Positions 8,297 to 21,555 of a stretch of 64,000 nt of DNA are shown piece after piece (positions within the stretch are counted from its first letter, which is position 1; every line of letters starts with the position of its first letter). The position numbers were made by a program, and so were the translations under genes. Under the pieces are notes generated by a model, which worked only from the letters and a program-made list of their open reading frames with translations, was not told the origin of the DNA and searched no databases. The stretch lies in assembly GCF_008704495.1 (NCBI RefSeq), contig NZ_CP023699.1:4464001-4528000 (forward strand), read 5' to 3'. The DNA is from Streptomyces kanamyceticus. GTDB lineage: Bacteria > Actinomycetota > Actinomycetes > Streptomycetales > Streptomycetaceae.

Positions 8297-9470
8297 GCCC
8301 GTCACCGTATCGGTCCGCTTCCGGGGCGAAGGAGCGGGCGTACAACAAGGTCACGAGCACCAACACCATGGGAACGAGCATGGCCCCCCGGTAGTTCCAC
8401 GCGTCCCCGAGCCCGCCCACCAACGGTGAACCGATCAGGAAACCCACGTAGTTGAAGACGTTCAGCCGCGCGACCGCCGAGTCCGAAGCCCCCGGGAAGA
8501 GCCGCCCCGCCGCGGCGAAGGTCTGCGGCACGATCACACAGAGCCCGAGCCCGAGGACCGTGAACCCCGCGATCCCCACCCACGGCCCGGGCGCCACCGC
8601 CACGACCGCGAACCCAAGGGCGGCCACCACGGACCCCGCCCGCACCACCGCCACGGCCCCGAACCGCCGCACCCCCAGGTCCCCGAGCCCCCGCCCCACC
8701 AGCGTCATCACCATGTAGACGTTGTACGGAACGGTCGAAAGCTCCTCCGAGCTCCCGAGCACGTCCTGCAAGTACTTCGCACTCCAGTTGGAGACCGTCG
8801 AATCCCCGATGTACGCGAAGCTCATGACGAGGCACAGCGGCAGCAGCAGCTTGAAGACAACAGGCCCGCCCTTGCCCGCGCCCGCCGGGGCGTCACCGTC
8901 CGCGTCTCGCGCCCCGGCATCGACGTACCACCGGCTGCCGACCAGCGCCGCGGGCAGCAACACCACGACGACCGGCAGATAGGACACGAAGAGCGACAGG
9001 TCCCAGTGCGCCCCCGCCCACGCGAGCGAGGCCCCCGCGATCCCGCCGAGGCTGTACGCGGCGTGGAAACCGAGCATGATGCTCCGCCCGTACGCCCGCT
9101 GCAGACTCACCCCGAGCATGTTCATGGACGCATCGAGCGCACCCACCGAAAGCCCGAACGCCCCGAGCGCCACGGCCACGTGCCACATGGCGTCCCCGGC
9201 ACCGACCCCCAGCAGCGCAAGCAACACGACGGGCTGCGACCACCTCAGCACCACACTGGGCGGCACCCGCTTCACCAGCTGTTCCGTGCATACGCTCGCG
9301 ACGCCCGCCAGCACCGGGACCGCGGCGAGGAAGACCGGCAGCAGCCCGTCGGATATCCCGTACCGGTCCTGGATCGCCGGAATCCGCGTCACCAGCAGGG
9401 CAAAGGTCACTCCCTGCACCAGGAAGCCGAACGCCAGCGAGGCCCTGCCGCGCCGCAGCACATCTGTCAT
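8247..9470 (-). CDS. MFS transporter, 12 TM
   Basis: A 407-residue major facilitator. About 12 hydrophobic segments begin with ASLAFGFLVQGVTFALLVTRIPAIQDRYGIS, with the loop 2-3 region EQLVKRVPPSVVLRWSQP. The sequence resembles the FucP/YbjJ-like branch of MFS permeases; the substrate is unknown. The start ATG 9470 has TACGCT 8 nt upstream and no Shine-Dalgarno. A 16-bp palindrome overlaps the expected -35 position. The 3' end overlaps acuC. Confidence 0.82.
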   Translation of the reverse strand: MTDVLRRGRASLAFGFLVQGVTFALLVTRIPAIQDRYGISDGLLPVFLAAVPVLAGVASVCTEQLVKRVPPSVVLRWSQPVVLLALLGVGAGDAMWHVAVALGAFGLSVGALDASMNMLGVSLQRAYGRSIMLGFHAAYSLGGIAGASLAWAGAHWDLSLFVSYLPVVVVLLPAALVGSRWYVDAGARDADGDAPAGAGKGGPVVFKLLLPLCLVMSFAYIGDSTVSNWSAKYLQDVLGSSEELSTVPYNVYMVMTLVGRGLGDLGVRRFGAVAVVRAGSVVAALGFAVVAVAPGPWVGIAGFTVLGLGLCVIVPQTFAAAGRLFPGASDSAVARLNVFNYVGFLIGSPLVGGLGDAWNYRGAMLVPMVLVLVTLLYARSFAPEADRYGDGHERPRTADVGRSSNGL

Positions 9471-9493
9471 GGCTGCAGAGCGTAGGGCCCCGG

Positions 9494-9509
9494 CCTACCC
9501 GTGGGTAGG
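9494..9509. promoter_or_regulatory. Palindrome over the MFS promoter
   Basis: CCTACCC-GT-GGGTAGG is a perfect 7-2-7 inverted repeat. The putative -10 TACGCT of the MFS gene lies at 9479-9484 on the minus strand, so this operator candidate covers the -35 position. Confidence 0.5.
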
Positions 9510-9527
9510 TGGATCACTCAACCAATT

Positions 9528-10268
9528 TCAGCGCCCCTGAACACCGTGCGCGCTCTCGACATCCGCCTCGACCAGCTGCTCCATGGGTCCGACGGCCAGT
9601 CGGCCACTGACCACGATGGTCAGCGTGATCGTCACCGCGGCGATCACCCCGCCCATCGCCACCATGGTGTCCACGGGCAGCGTGTACGCCCCCACGATCC
9701 GCGCCACGGCCTCCCCGAAGAGCCCCACGCCCCACACGACGGAGAACGTCCGCTCCAGCCGCGCGAACCGCCCGCGCCGCGCGCTCAGCCGCTCCCAGGC
9801 CGCGATCCGGGCCGCGTTCCCCTTGGTCACCCACGGCTTGAGCCCCGCGGTCATCAGCGGCCGCCCCGCGAACACCGACACGAGCACGGCGAGCCCGACC
9901 GTCCCGGTGATCCCGCTGTCCTTGGCCAGCATGAGCCGCGGATCACCGGCGATGAGGCTCAGCAGCAGCCCCACGACGTTGGCGGTCAGGATCAGCGCGG
10001 CGAGCCCGTTGACCCGCCGGTCCTTCACAAGACCCCACACCGTCCGCCCGGCCGGCACGACACTGCTCCAGGCCAGCGCCGCCATGGTCCCCATCCCGAA
10101 GCCCTTGCTGAGCAGGTAGTACGAGGCGGTGGGCACGATCGCGTCAAGGACCAGCGGCTTCAGCGACTCGATCCGCGCCTTGCGGGCTTCCGCACCTGCG
10201 GCGACGGGGGTGGTGGCGGTGGCGGCCGGGATGACCTTGGCAGGGGCCTCGGTAGCGAGCTGGCTCAT
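9528..10268 (-). CDS. VC0807 family membrane protein
   Basis: A 246-residue polytopic protein starting MSQLATEAPAKVIPAATATT. The start is chosen because GGAGG lies about 10 nt upstream of ATG 10268. Five to six hydrophobic segments follow (for example LDAIVPTASYYLLSKGFGMG and LAALILTANVVGLLLSLIAG), a pattern seen in the VC0807/DUF3159-like family of uncharacterised membrane proteins. It is oriented with the MFS gene 57 bp downstream, which has its own promoter. Function unknown. Confidence 0.75.
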   Translation of the reverse strand: MSQLATEAPAKVIPAATATTPVAAGAEARKARIESLKPLVLDAIVPTASYYLLSKGFGMGTMAALAWSSVVPAGRTVWGLVKDRRVNGLAALILTANVVGLLLSLIAGDPRLMLAKDSGITGTVGLAVLVSVFAGRPLMTAGLKPWVTKGNAARIAAWERLSARRGRFARLERTFSVVWGVGLFGEAVARIVGAYTLPVDTMVAMGGVIAAVTITLTIVVSGRLAVGPMEQLVEADVESAHGVQGR

Positions 10269-10430
10269 GATCGCGTTCCTCCGTCGTAGCTGTGTGCGTC
10301 CCGTTCGTTCGCGACTTCCTTCGCGACACACACAGCTTCGCCTTCGGCCCCTGTCCCCCGACAGAAACGATCGTCCGGAGCTGGCAGTGACAAATGTCAG
10401 CCAGGCCCCGCGTGCCCTGTCACACCCGCG

Positions 10431-11075
10431 TCATCGCAGCAGGTCAGCCAACTCCCGCAGGTCTCCGAAGAGTTCGGTGGCCCCGCCGAGCCGCTCGGCG
10501 GGCGTCATAGCGGTGAACCCGTAGACATCCATCCCGGCCGCCACGGCCGCCTGCACACCCAGCGGACTGTCCTCCACGACCACACACCTCCCGGGCGCCA
10601 CGCCCATGCGCTCGGCCGCGTGCAGGAAGAGATCCGGCGCGGGCTTCCCCCGCCCCACGTCCTGCGAGCTGAAGACCCGCCGCTCGTCGAAATACGTGTC
10701 GAGCCCGGTCTTCCGATGCCCGACCCGAATCCGCTCGTGACTCCCGGAGGAGGCAAGACAGTAGGCCACCCCGTCGGCGCTGAGCTTCTCAAGGACCTCC
10801 AGGGCCCCGTCCACGGGCGTCAGCTCCCGCTCGAAGGCGGCGAACACCCGCCCGTGAAAGACCTCGTCGAAGTCCGCGGGCAGCCGCTCCCCACTCCGCT
10901 CGAGGATCAGATCGTGTACGCGATGCACGGCAGCGCCCATGTAGTCGCGCAAGGAGTCTTCGTACGACGTGGGGTGCCCGAGCTCGGTCAGATAACCGGC
11001 GAGGATCGTGTTGGAGAGCGGCTCACTGTCCACGAGGACGCCGTCATTGTCGAAGATGACCAGGTCGTATCGCAT
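10431..11075 (-). CDS. HAD-superfamily hydrolase (beta-phosphoglucomutase-like)
   Basis: A 214-residue HAD enzyme of the subfamily I, cap C1 type. Motif I is VIFDNDGVLVDSEPL near the N-terminus, motif II is LASSGSHERI, motif III is around GRGKPAPDLFL, and motif IV is VVVEDSPLGVQAAVAAGM. Relatives act on sugar phosphates such as phosphoglycolate or beta-phosphoglucose; the substrate is not determinable. ATG 11075 has TAGGGT 6 nt upstream and no ribosome site, predicting leaderless translation. It lies just downstream of the rrn terminator in the same direction, with its own promoter. Confidence 0.85.
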   Translation of the reverse strand: MRYDLVIFDNDGVLVDSEPLSNTILAGYLTELGHPTSYEDSLRDYMGAAVHRVHDLILERSGERLPADFDEVFHGRVFAAFERELTPVDGALEVLEKLSADGVAYCLASSGSHERIRVGHRKTGLDTYFDERRVFSSQDVGRGKPAPDLFLHAAERMGVAPGRCVVVEDSPLGVQAAVAAGMDVYGFTAMTPAERLGGATELFGDLRELADLLR

Positions 11076-11091
11076 ACGACGACCCTAAGCC

Positions 11092-11125
11092 TTCCGAACT
11101 CTTCGGAAATTGGTCCGGAAATTGG
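11092..11125. promoter_or_regulatory. Inverted and direct repeats upstream of the HAD gene
   Basis: A perfect TTCCGAA-CTC-TTCGGAA repeat (11092-11108) sits 5 bp upstream of the putative -10 (11082-11087). GGAAATTGG occurs at 11105 and again at 11117, 12 bp apart. These may form an operator. Confidence 0.4.
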
Positions 11126-11135
11126 CCTGGAACGC

Positions 11136-11171
11136 AGAAAACCCCCGCACCGAATGGTGCGGGGGTTTTCT
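11136..11171 (-). terminator. rrn operon terminator
   Basis: A 16-bp perfect stem (11136-11151 with 11156-11171) with loop GAAT/ATTC, containing five G:C pairs then an A/T-rich base. It lies 10 bp beyond the 5S 3' end on the minus strand. Confidence 0.9.
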
Positions 11172-11181
11172 CTACAATGAG

Positions 11182-11299
11182 TTCGGCGGCGTCCTACTCT
11201 CCCACAGGGTCCCCCCTGCAGTACCATCGGCGCTATGAGGCTTAGCTTCCGGGTTCGGAATGTAACCGGGCGTTTCCCTCATGCTATGACCACCGAAAC
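11182..11299 (-). rRNA. rrf: 5S ribosomal RNA
   Basis: The minus strand reads GTTTCGGTGGTCATAGCATG at its 5' end and ends ...GAGTAGGACGCCGCCGAA, matching the streptomycete 5S sequence. The terminal stem GTTTCGGTGG/CCGCCGAA closes. Ends are accurate to a few bases. It is the last gene of the rrn operon. Confidence 0.95.
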
Positions 11300-11387
11300 A
11301 CTATGAAACTGACAACCGCACCGCATGTGACCTTATGCGGGGTTGTTCGTGGTTTCAGAACCAACACAGTGGACGCGAGCAACTGAG

Positions 11388-16337
<4,950 letters not shown>

Positions 16338-16900
16338 TGTTTTCCCGTAATCGGGACGACACACACGAGAGCGGAACCAAGGAGAGGAATAATCTCCCGG
16401 TTCACAGCGTCCTCGCTGTGCTGCCTGCACGACCGAGGCCGTACAGGACTTCTTCAAAGGAACCTCAACTCACCGAAGTGAGTCGGGGTATCAACATATC
16501 TGGCGTTGACTTTTGGCACGCTGTTGAGTTCTCAAGGAACGGACGCTTCCTTTGTACTCACCCTCTCGGGCTTTCCTCCGGGCGCTTCCCTTCGGTGTTT
16601 CTTTTGTTCTTACGTTTCCGACTCTATCAGACTCTTTCGTGTCCGACTTCCTCGGTGCCTTTCCGGTTCCCGCTCCGGCCTTTCGGCTTTCGCGTTTCCC
16701 TTTCCGGCGGTTCCGACTCTATCAGATCCTTTCGGGCCTGACTCCCAGTCGAAGTGGGGCTGTCTTTGCGGCTGTTGGGCCGTTCCGACGAGTGAGACTT
16801 TAGCGGAATCCTGGCTCCCGACCTAATCGGGGGCGTCCTCTCGAACGCGGATTCCTCATTTCGCAAATACGCATGAAAACAATCCGAAGACGGATCCCAT
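16338..16900 (-). promoter_or_regulatory. rrn leader and tandem promoter region
   Basis: No gene is present. On the minus strand, TTGAGAACTCAACAGCGTGC followed by CAAAA (16511-16537), the conserved actinobacterial pre-16S leader element, lies about 175 bp before 16S. Upstream, TCTGATAGAGTCGGAA occurs twice, complement of 16616-16631 and 16711-16726, 95 bp apart. Each carries a TAGAGT -10-like hexamer, which suggests tandem rRNA promoters. An A/T-richer stretch at 16850-16885 could be the most upstream promoter or an UP-like element. Confidence 0.7.
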
Positions 16901-17065
16901 GAGGGAACACGACGTCGATCGCTTGAATGGTTCTTGCGGAATGGCCGCCCGGGGACCGACCAAGTGGTCGACGCTCACGTCGGGCAACTCGGAGAACACT
17001 ACGTACCGGCCCGGGGAGTGTCAACTCCAGGACGGAGGGGCCCCTGGAGGACTACCCTGGGCCGC

Positions 17066-17107
17066 ATGACAACGCATGCGTGCACCCAACTGTGGTGGGC
17101 CGCCTGA
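17066..17107 (+). CDS. trpS leader peptide with tandem Trp codons
   Basis: ATG 17066 to TGA 17107 encodes MTTHACTQLWWAA. Two adjacent TGG codons (17093-17098) sit 2 codons before the stop. Upstream purine-rich TGGAGG (17045-17050) lies 15 nt before ATG, longer than ideal. The peptide's first segment overlaps the first stem of an attenuator, which makes this a classical ribosome-stalling sensor of charged tRNA-Trp. Too short for ordinary gene finding. Confidence 0.85.
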   Translation: MTTHACTQLWWAA

Positions 17108-17165
17108 CGGCGGCCGGACCCACGCATGCGCATGACGGCCGCCGCTTCGGCGGCCGTTCTCGTTT
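17098..17165 (+). promoter_or_regulatory. Trp-type transcription attenuator of trpS
   Basis: Segment 1 GGCCGCC (17098-17104) can pair with segment 2 CGGCGGCC (17108-17115). Segment 2 can instead pair with segment 3 GGCCGCCG (17137-17144). Segment 3 also forms the terminator stem ACGGCCGCC (17135-17143) with GGCGGCCGT (17149-17157), followed by TCTCGTTTCTCC. Ribosome stalling at the Trp codons would cover segment 1 and favour 2:3 pairing, the antiterminator. The published S. coelicolor auxiliary trpS is controlled this way. Confidence 0.88.
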
Positions 17166-17227
17166 CTCCCCCTGGAGGACCCGGAGCCCGGTCGTCGGGC
17201 AGGCGGTCCTGACCAGGAGGCGGAGAG

Positions 17228-18238
17228 ATGAAGCGGATCTTCAGCGGGATCAAGCCCACGGGGCACCTGACCCTGGGGAACTACCTGGGAGCCGTCCGGC
17301 GGTGGGCTGAGGTCGATCAGCACCAGGCCGACGCCCTGTTCAGCGTGGTCGACCTGCACGCACTGACGGTAGAGCACGATCCTGGCCGGGTGCGCAGGCT
17401 CAGTCGGCAGGCGGCGACGCTGCTGCTCGCGTCGGGGATCGATCCCGGCCTCGCCACCGTGTTCGTACAGAGCCACGTCGACGAGCACGCCCGGCTCTCC
17501 TATCTGCTGGAGTGCGTGGCCACGGACGGCGAGATGCGCCGGATGATCCAGTACAAGGAGAAGTCGGCGCGGGAGCGGAGCCGCGGCGGGAGCGTGCGGC
17601 TGTCCCTGCTCACCTATCCCGTACTGATGGCGGCGGACATCCTGGCGTACGGCGCGGACGAGGTGCCGGTCGGGGACGACCAGACCCAGCACGTGGAGCT
17701 CACCCGGGATCTCGCGGTGCGGTTCAACCAGCGGTACGGACAGACGTTCGTCGTGCCGCGGGCCACGCCGCCCGAGGTGGCGGCGCGGGTCATGGACCTC
17801 CAGGACCCGGCGTCGAAGATGGGCAAGTCCCACGAGGCCGGTGCCGGGATCGTCTATCTCCTCGACGAGCCCGACGTGGTGCGCAAGAAGATCCTGCGGG
17901 CCGTCACGGACAGCGGCACCGAGGTCGCCTACGACCGGGAGTCCAAGCCGGGCGTCACGAATCTGCTGGAGATCCTGGCCGCTTGCGAAGGTGGGAACCC
18001 AGAAGCCTTGAGCGGTGTATATGAGTCGTACGGCGCACTGAAAAAGGACACCGCCGAGGCCGTGGTGGAGCTGCTCAGGCCCGTGCAGGAGAGGCACAAG
18101 GAGCTGGTGGCTGATCCCGCGTATGTAGAGGAGGTGCTGCGGCAGGGGGCCGAGCGGGCCAGAGAGATGTCCCGGCCGACGGTGGACCGCGCCTATCGGG
18201 CGATCGGGCTGCTGCCGCCGGTGAACGAGGCGCGGTAG
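17228..18238 (+). CDS. trpS: Tryptophanyl-tRNA synthetase (auxiliary, TrpRS1 type)
   Basis: A 336-residue class Ic synthetase. The HIGH-equivalent is GIKPTGHLTLGNYLGA at residues 7-22 and the KMSKS-equivalent is SKMGKS. It charges tRNA-Trp in the cytoplasm. ATG 17228 follows AGGAGG at 17215-17220. Position next to the rrn operon and proC matches S. coelicolor SCO3334 trpRS1, the induced synthetase that confers indolmycin resistance. Resistance here is inferred from orthology and regulation, not from residues. The last 46 bp overlap the convergent GlxA-family gene. Confidence 0.92.
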   Translation: MKRIFSGIKPTGHLTLGNYLGAVRRWAEVDQHQADALFSVVDLHALTVEHDPGRVRRLSRQAATLLLASGIDPGLATVFVQSHVDEHARLSYLLECVATDGEMRRMIQYKEKSARERSRGGSVRLSLLTYPVLMAADILAYGADEVPVGDDQTQHVELTRDLAVRFNQRYGQTFVVPRATPPEVAARVMDLQDPASKMGKSHEAGAGIVYLLDEPDVVRKKILRAVTDSGTEVAYDRESKPGVTNLLEILAACEGGNPEALSGVYESYGALKKDTAEAVVELLRPVQERHKELVADPAYVEEVLRQGAERAREMSRPTVDRAYRAIGLLPPVNEAR

Positions 18239-19176
18239 GCGCGCGGGCTGGTGGTGAGGCGCGATGCGAAGTGCTGGCGCATCGTGACTTCGCTGCCGAA
18301 GCCCGCGCGGCGGGCCACCTCCGGCATGGGCAGGTCGGTGCGTTCGAGGAGTTTCTGCGCGGCCGCGATGCGCTGGTCCAGGAGCCAGCGGAGCGGGGTC
18401 GTGCCGGTCGCCGCCGTGAAGTGGCGGGCGAAGGAGCGCGCCGACATGCCCGCGCGGGTGGCGAGGTCGGTGACGGTGAGCGGTTCGTGGAGGTGACGGA
18501 GGGCGTATTCGCGTACGGAGGCGAGGGCATCGGCGTCGCGGTCGGCGCGCGGGGTGGGGTGCTCGATGAACTGGGCCTGGGTGCCGGTGCGGAAGGGCGC
18601 GGTGACCATCGAGCGGGCGACGGTCGCGGCGGCTTCCGAGCCGTGTGCGGTGCGGACCAGGTGCAGGCACAGGTCGATGCCCGCGGCGGTGCCTGCCGCG
18701 GTCCAGATGTTGCCGTCCTCGATGAAGAGGGCGTCGGGTTCGACGGAGACAAGGGGGTAGTGCGCGCGGAACAGGTCGACGAGGCCCCAGTGGGTGATCG
18801 CGCGACGGCCGTCCAGAAGTCCGGCCTGGGCCAGGGCGAAGGCGCCGCCGCAGAGTGCCGCGATGGTGGTGCCGCGTGCGTGGGCGCTGCGCAGGGCGTC
18901 CAGTACGGGTTCCGGGGCGGATGTCAGATGGTCGTCCAGGCCGGGGACGACGATCAGGTCCGTGCCGGTCAGCCGGTTCAGCCAGGTGAGGCCGCGGTCG
19001 GGGGTGAGGGTGAGGCCGCCCCTGATCGGTACGGGCGCGGGGTCGGCGGCGACGCGGCGGAGGTCGAAGGCGGGCACGCCCCGTTCCGTGCGGTCGGTGC
19101 CCCAGACCTCCGTGATGACGGAGACGTCGAAGGCACGGATGCCGGGGAAGGCGAGGAGGGCGATGCGTTGGGGCAC
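18193..19176 (-). CDS. GlxA family transcriptional regulator (DJ-1/PfpI + AraC HTH)
   Basis: A 327-residue protein starting at GTG 19176 (VPQRIALLAFPG). The N-terminal DJ-1/PfpI-like domain (about 1-185) contains the nucleophile-elbow region TIAALCGGAFALAQAGLLDGR. The C-terminal AraC-type double HTH (about 215-320) contains LTVTDLATRAGMSARSFARH and EVARRAGFGSEVTMRQHF. Such regulators often control the adjacent divergent gene, here a cysteine hydrolase 76 bp away. No Shine-Dalgarno is visible; TTTACT lies 7 nt before GTG. The frame is open upstream across the divergent gene but that extension is spurious. Confidence 0.88.
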   Translation of the reverse strand: MPQRIALLAFPGIRAFDVSVITEVWGTDRTERGVPAFDLRRVAADPAPVPIRGGLTLTPDRGLTWLNRLTGTDLIVVPGLDDHLTSAPEPVLDALRSAHARGTTIAALCGGAFALAQAGLLDGRRAITHWGLVDLFRAHYPLVSVEPDALFIEDGNIWTAAGTAAGIDLCLHLVRTAHGSEAAATVARSMVTAPFRTGTQAQFIEHPTPRADRDADALASVREYALRHLHEPLTVTDLATRAGMSARSFARHFTAATGTTPLRWLLDQRIAAAQKLLERTDLPMPEVARRAGFGSEVTMRQHFASRLTTSPRAYRASFTGGSSPIAR

Positions 19177-19251
19177 GGGTGGCAGTAAACCATCGGTCGC
19201 TGGCTTTCGGACCTCTGGGGCGGAGGGTGCGGGAGCGGCAGCATCGTGGGC

Positions 19252-19836
19252 ATGGAGATCGCAGAGAACGCAGCGCTGGTCGTGATCGACGTACAGAAGG
19301 GATTCGAGGAGGAGGAGTTCTGGGGACCGAGGAACAACCCCGGGGCCGATGACAACATCGCCTCGCTGATCGACACCTGGCAGGCGACGGGGCGGCCGGT
19401 CGTGTTCGTCCGTCACGACGCGTCGAAGCCGGTGTCGCCGTTGCGGCCGGGGTACGTGGGCAACGACTTCAAGGAGTACGTCGAGCAGCGGCGCGGGAAG
19501 GGGGCCGGGACCGAGCTGCTCGTGACCAAGACCGTGAACTCGGCCTTCTACGGGACGCCGGATCTGGACGCGTGGTTCAAGGAGGCGGGGATCTCGCAGT
19601 TCGTGGTGACCGGGATCCAGACCAACATGTGCGTGGAGACGACGGCTCGGATGGGAGGGAATCTGGGGTACGAGGTGCTGTGTCCGCTGGATGCCACGCA
19701 CACGTTCGACCTGGTGGGGCCGTTCGGCTGGCGCCTCGACGCGGATGAGCTGGCGCGGGCCACGGCGGTCTCGCTCCATGGCGGCCGCTTCGCCGCGGTC
19801 GTCTCCACGGAGGAGATCCTGGCCGCGGCGCGGTGA
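19252..19836 (+). CDS. Cysteine hydrolase, isochorismatase family
   Basis: A 194-residue enzyme (MEIAENAALVVIDVQKGFEE). Catalytic Asp lies in VVIDVQ, the Lys in LLVTKTVNSAFYGT, and the nucleophilic Cys in VVTGIQTNMCVETTARMG, giving the D-K-C triad of this fold. Relatives include nicotinamidases and N-carbamoyl hydrolases; the substrate is unknown. ATG 19252 is chosen; a GTG two codons earlier (19246) is possible. It is divergent from the GlxA regulator, which probably controls it. Confidence 0.87.
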   Translation: MEIAENAALVVIDVQKGFEEEEFWGPRNNPGADDNIASLIDTWQATGRPVVFVRHDASKPVSPLRPGYVGNDFKEYVEQRRGKGAGTELLVTKTVNSAFYGTPDLDAWFKEAGISQFVVTGIQTNMCVETTARMGGNLGYEVLCPLDATHTFDLVGPFGWRLDADELARATAVSLHGGRFAAVVSTEEILAAAR

Positions 19837-19841
19837 AGGGC

Positions 19842-19869
19842 GGGCCGGTCCGCCACGGCGTACCGGCCC
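19842..19869. terminator. Hairpin between convergent cysteine hydrolase and proC
   Basis: GGGCCGGT (19842-19849) pairs with ACCGGCCC (19862-19869), and an inner CGCC/GGCG pair extends the structure. It lies in the 40-bp gap between the two stop codons. Confidence 0.65.
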
Positions 19870-19876
19870 TGTCAGG

Positions 19877-20701
19877 TCATGCGTTGTTGCCGGACGCCAG
19901 TTCCCTGCTGCGGTCGCGGGCCGCTTCGAGGGCTGCGATGAGGGCGGCGCGCACTCCGTGGTTCTCGAGTTCGCGGATGGCGTTGATCGTCGTGCCCGCG
20001 GGAGAGGTGACGTTCTCGCGGAGCTTCACCGGGTGCTCGCCGCTGTCGCGGAGCATGACGGAGGCGCCGACGGCGGCCTGGACGATCAGGTCGTGGGCCT
20101 TGTCGCGGGGGAGGCCGAGGAGGATGCCCGCGTCGGTCATGGCTTCGACCAGGAAGTAGAAGTAGGCGGGGCCCGAGCCGGACAGGGCGGTGCAGGCGTC
20201 CTGCTGGGTCTCGGGGACCCTCAGCGTCTTGCCGACGGCGCCGAAGATGTCCTCCGCGTGCGCCAGTGCGTCGCCGGTCGCGTGGCTGCCCGCGGAGATG
20301 ACGGACATGCCCTCGTCGACGAGTACGGGGGTGTTGGGCATGACGCGGACGACCGGGGTCTTCTCGGCCAGCCGCTCTTCGATGAAGGCGGTGGTGATGC
20401 CCGCGGCGGCGCTGATGACGAGGCGCTCGGCGGTGACGTGCGGGGCGAGTTCGTCGAGGAGCTTGGCCATGTCCTGCGGCTTGCAGGCGAGGATCAGGGT
20501 GTCGGCCTGCTTGGCGGCGTCGGCGTTGCTGACGGGGGTGACGCCGTAGCGGGTGCGGAGCTCGTCGGCGCGTTCCTGGCGGCGGGTGGTGACCAGGAGG
20601 TCGGCGGGGGCCCAGCCGCCGCGGATCATGCCGCTGAGCAGGGCCTCGCCGATCTTGCCGGTGCCGAGGACTGCGACTTTCTGGCTCGTGGTGCGGCTCA
20701 T
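19877..20701 (-). CDS. proC: Pyrroline-5-carboxylate reductase
   Basis: A 274-residue enzyme reducing pyrroline-5-carboxylate to proline with NAD(P)H. The N-terminal Rossmann motif is VAVLGTGKIGEALLSGMIRG. The P5CR signature region near the C-terminus includes SPAGTTINAIRELENHGVRAAL, and GSGPAYFYFLVEAM is the conserved substrate loop. Length is normal. ATG 20701 follows GGAGG with a 9-nt gap. An ABC exporter lies upstream in the same direction, separated by 88 bp. Confidence 0.95.
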   Translation of the reverse strand: MSRTTSQKVAVLGTGKIGEALLSGMIRGGWAPADLLVTTRRQERADELRTRYGVTPVSNADAAKQADTLILACKPQDMAKLLDELAPHVTAERLVISAAAGITTAFIEERLAEKTPVVRVMPNTPVLVDEGMSVISAGSHATGDALAHAEDIFGAVGKTLRVPETQQDACTALSGSGPAYFYFLVEAMTDAGILLGLPRDKAHDLIVQAAVGASVMLRDSGEHPVKLRENVTSPAGTTINAIRELENHGVRAALIAALEAARDRSRELASGNNA

Positions 20702-20789
20702 GAGCGGGGGCCTCCGGGGTTGCGTCGTCCGGTGGCCATCCTCGCATTGGGCCGGTGGCGGGGGCGGGCGCGTCCGGCAGGCGGACGGG

Positions 20790-21527
20790 TCAGGCGGTGC
20801 GGCGGCGGAGGGTGGCCGCGCCGAGACCGAGGACCAGGACGGCGCAGGCGGCGACGATGACGGCGTCGCGGACGAAGGCGCCGGTGACGGAGGGGTGGTG
20901 GAGGACTTCGTTCATGCCGTCGACGGCGTACGACATGGGAAGGACGTTGGAGGCCCATTCCAGGACCGGCTGCATGGTGGAGCGCTGGGCGAACAGGCCG
21001 CAGAGCAGGAGCTGGGGGAAGATCACCGCCGGCATGAACTGGACGGCCTGGAACTCGGAGGCGGCGAAGGCCGAGACGAAGAGGCCGAGCGCGGTGCCGA
21101 GCAGGGCGTCGAGCAGGGCGACCAGGAGCAGCAGCCAGGCCGATCCGGTGACGTCGAGGCCGAGGGCCCAGAGGGCGAGGCCCGTGGCGAGCGCCGACTG
21201 GACGATCGCGAGGACGCCGAAGGCGAGGGCGTAACCGGCGATGAGGTCGCCCTTGGCGAGCGGCATGGCGAGGAGGCGTTCGAGGGTGCCCGAGGTGCGT
21301 TCGCGCAGGGTGGCGATCGAGGTGACCAGGAACATCGTGATGAGCGGGAAGATGCCGAGGAGCGAGGCGCCGATCGAGTCGAAGGTCGCGGGGCTGCCGT
21401 CGAAGACGTAGCGCAGGAGCAGCAGCATCACGCACGGGACGAGGATCATCAGGGCGATGGAGCGCGGGTCGTGGCGGAGCTGGCGCAGTACGCGGGCGGC
21501 GGTGGCGAAGGTGCGGTAGGCGTTCAT
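20790..21527 (-). CDS. ABC-2 type transporter permease
   Basis: A 245-residue membrane protein (MNAYRTFATAARVLRQLRHD) with six hydrophobic segments, including LMILVPCVMLLLLRYVF and LLLVALLDALLGTALGLFVSAFA. A cytoplasmic RERTSGTLERLLAMPL loop is typical of ABC-2/DrrB-like permeases. It lies 28 bp after the ATPase gene, forming a two-gene exporter operon. The substrate is probably a drug or lipid by family, but not determinable. Confidence 0.9.
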   Translation of the reverse strand: MNAYRTFATAARVLRQLRHDPRSIALMILVPCVMLLLLRYVFDGSPATFDSIGASLLGIFPLITMFLVTSIATLRERTSGTLERLLAMPLAKGDLIAGYALAFGVLAIVQSALATGLALWALGLDVTGSAWLLLLVALLDALLGTALGLFVSAFAASEFQAVQFMPAVIFPQLLLCGLFAQRSTMQPVLEWASNVLPMSYAVDGMNEVLHHPSVTGAFVRDAVIVAACAVLVLGLGAATLRRRTA

Positions 21528-21555
21528 CGGGTGCTCCGGGGGCCGGGTCTTCAGA

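Noticed and set aside
16927..17310. A 127-codon plus-strand frame covering the trpS leader
   Set aside because: It lies across the promoter and attenuator and ends within trpS in another frame; composition is not coding.
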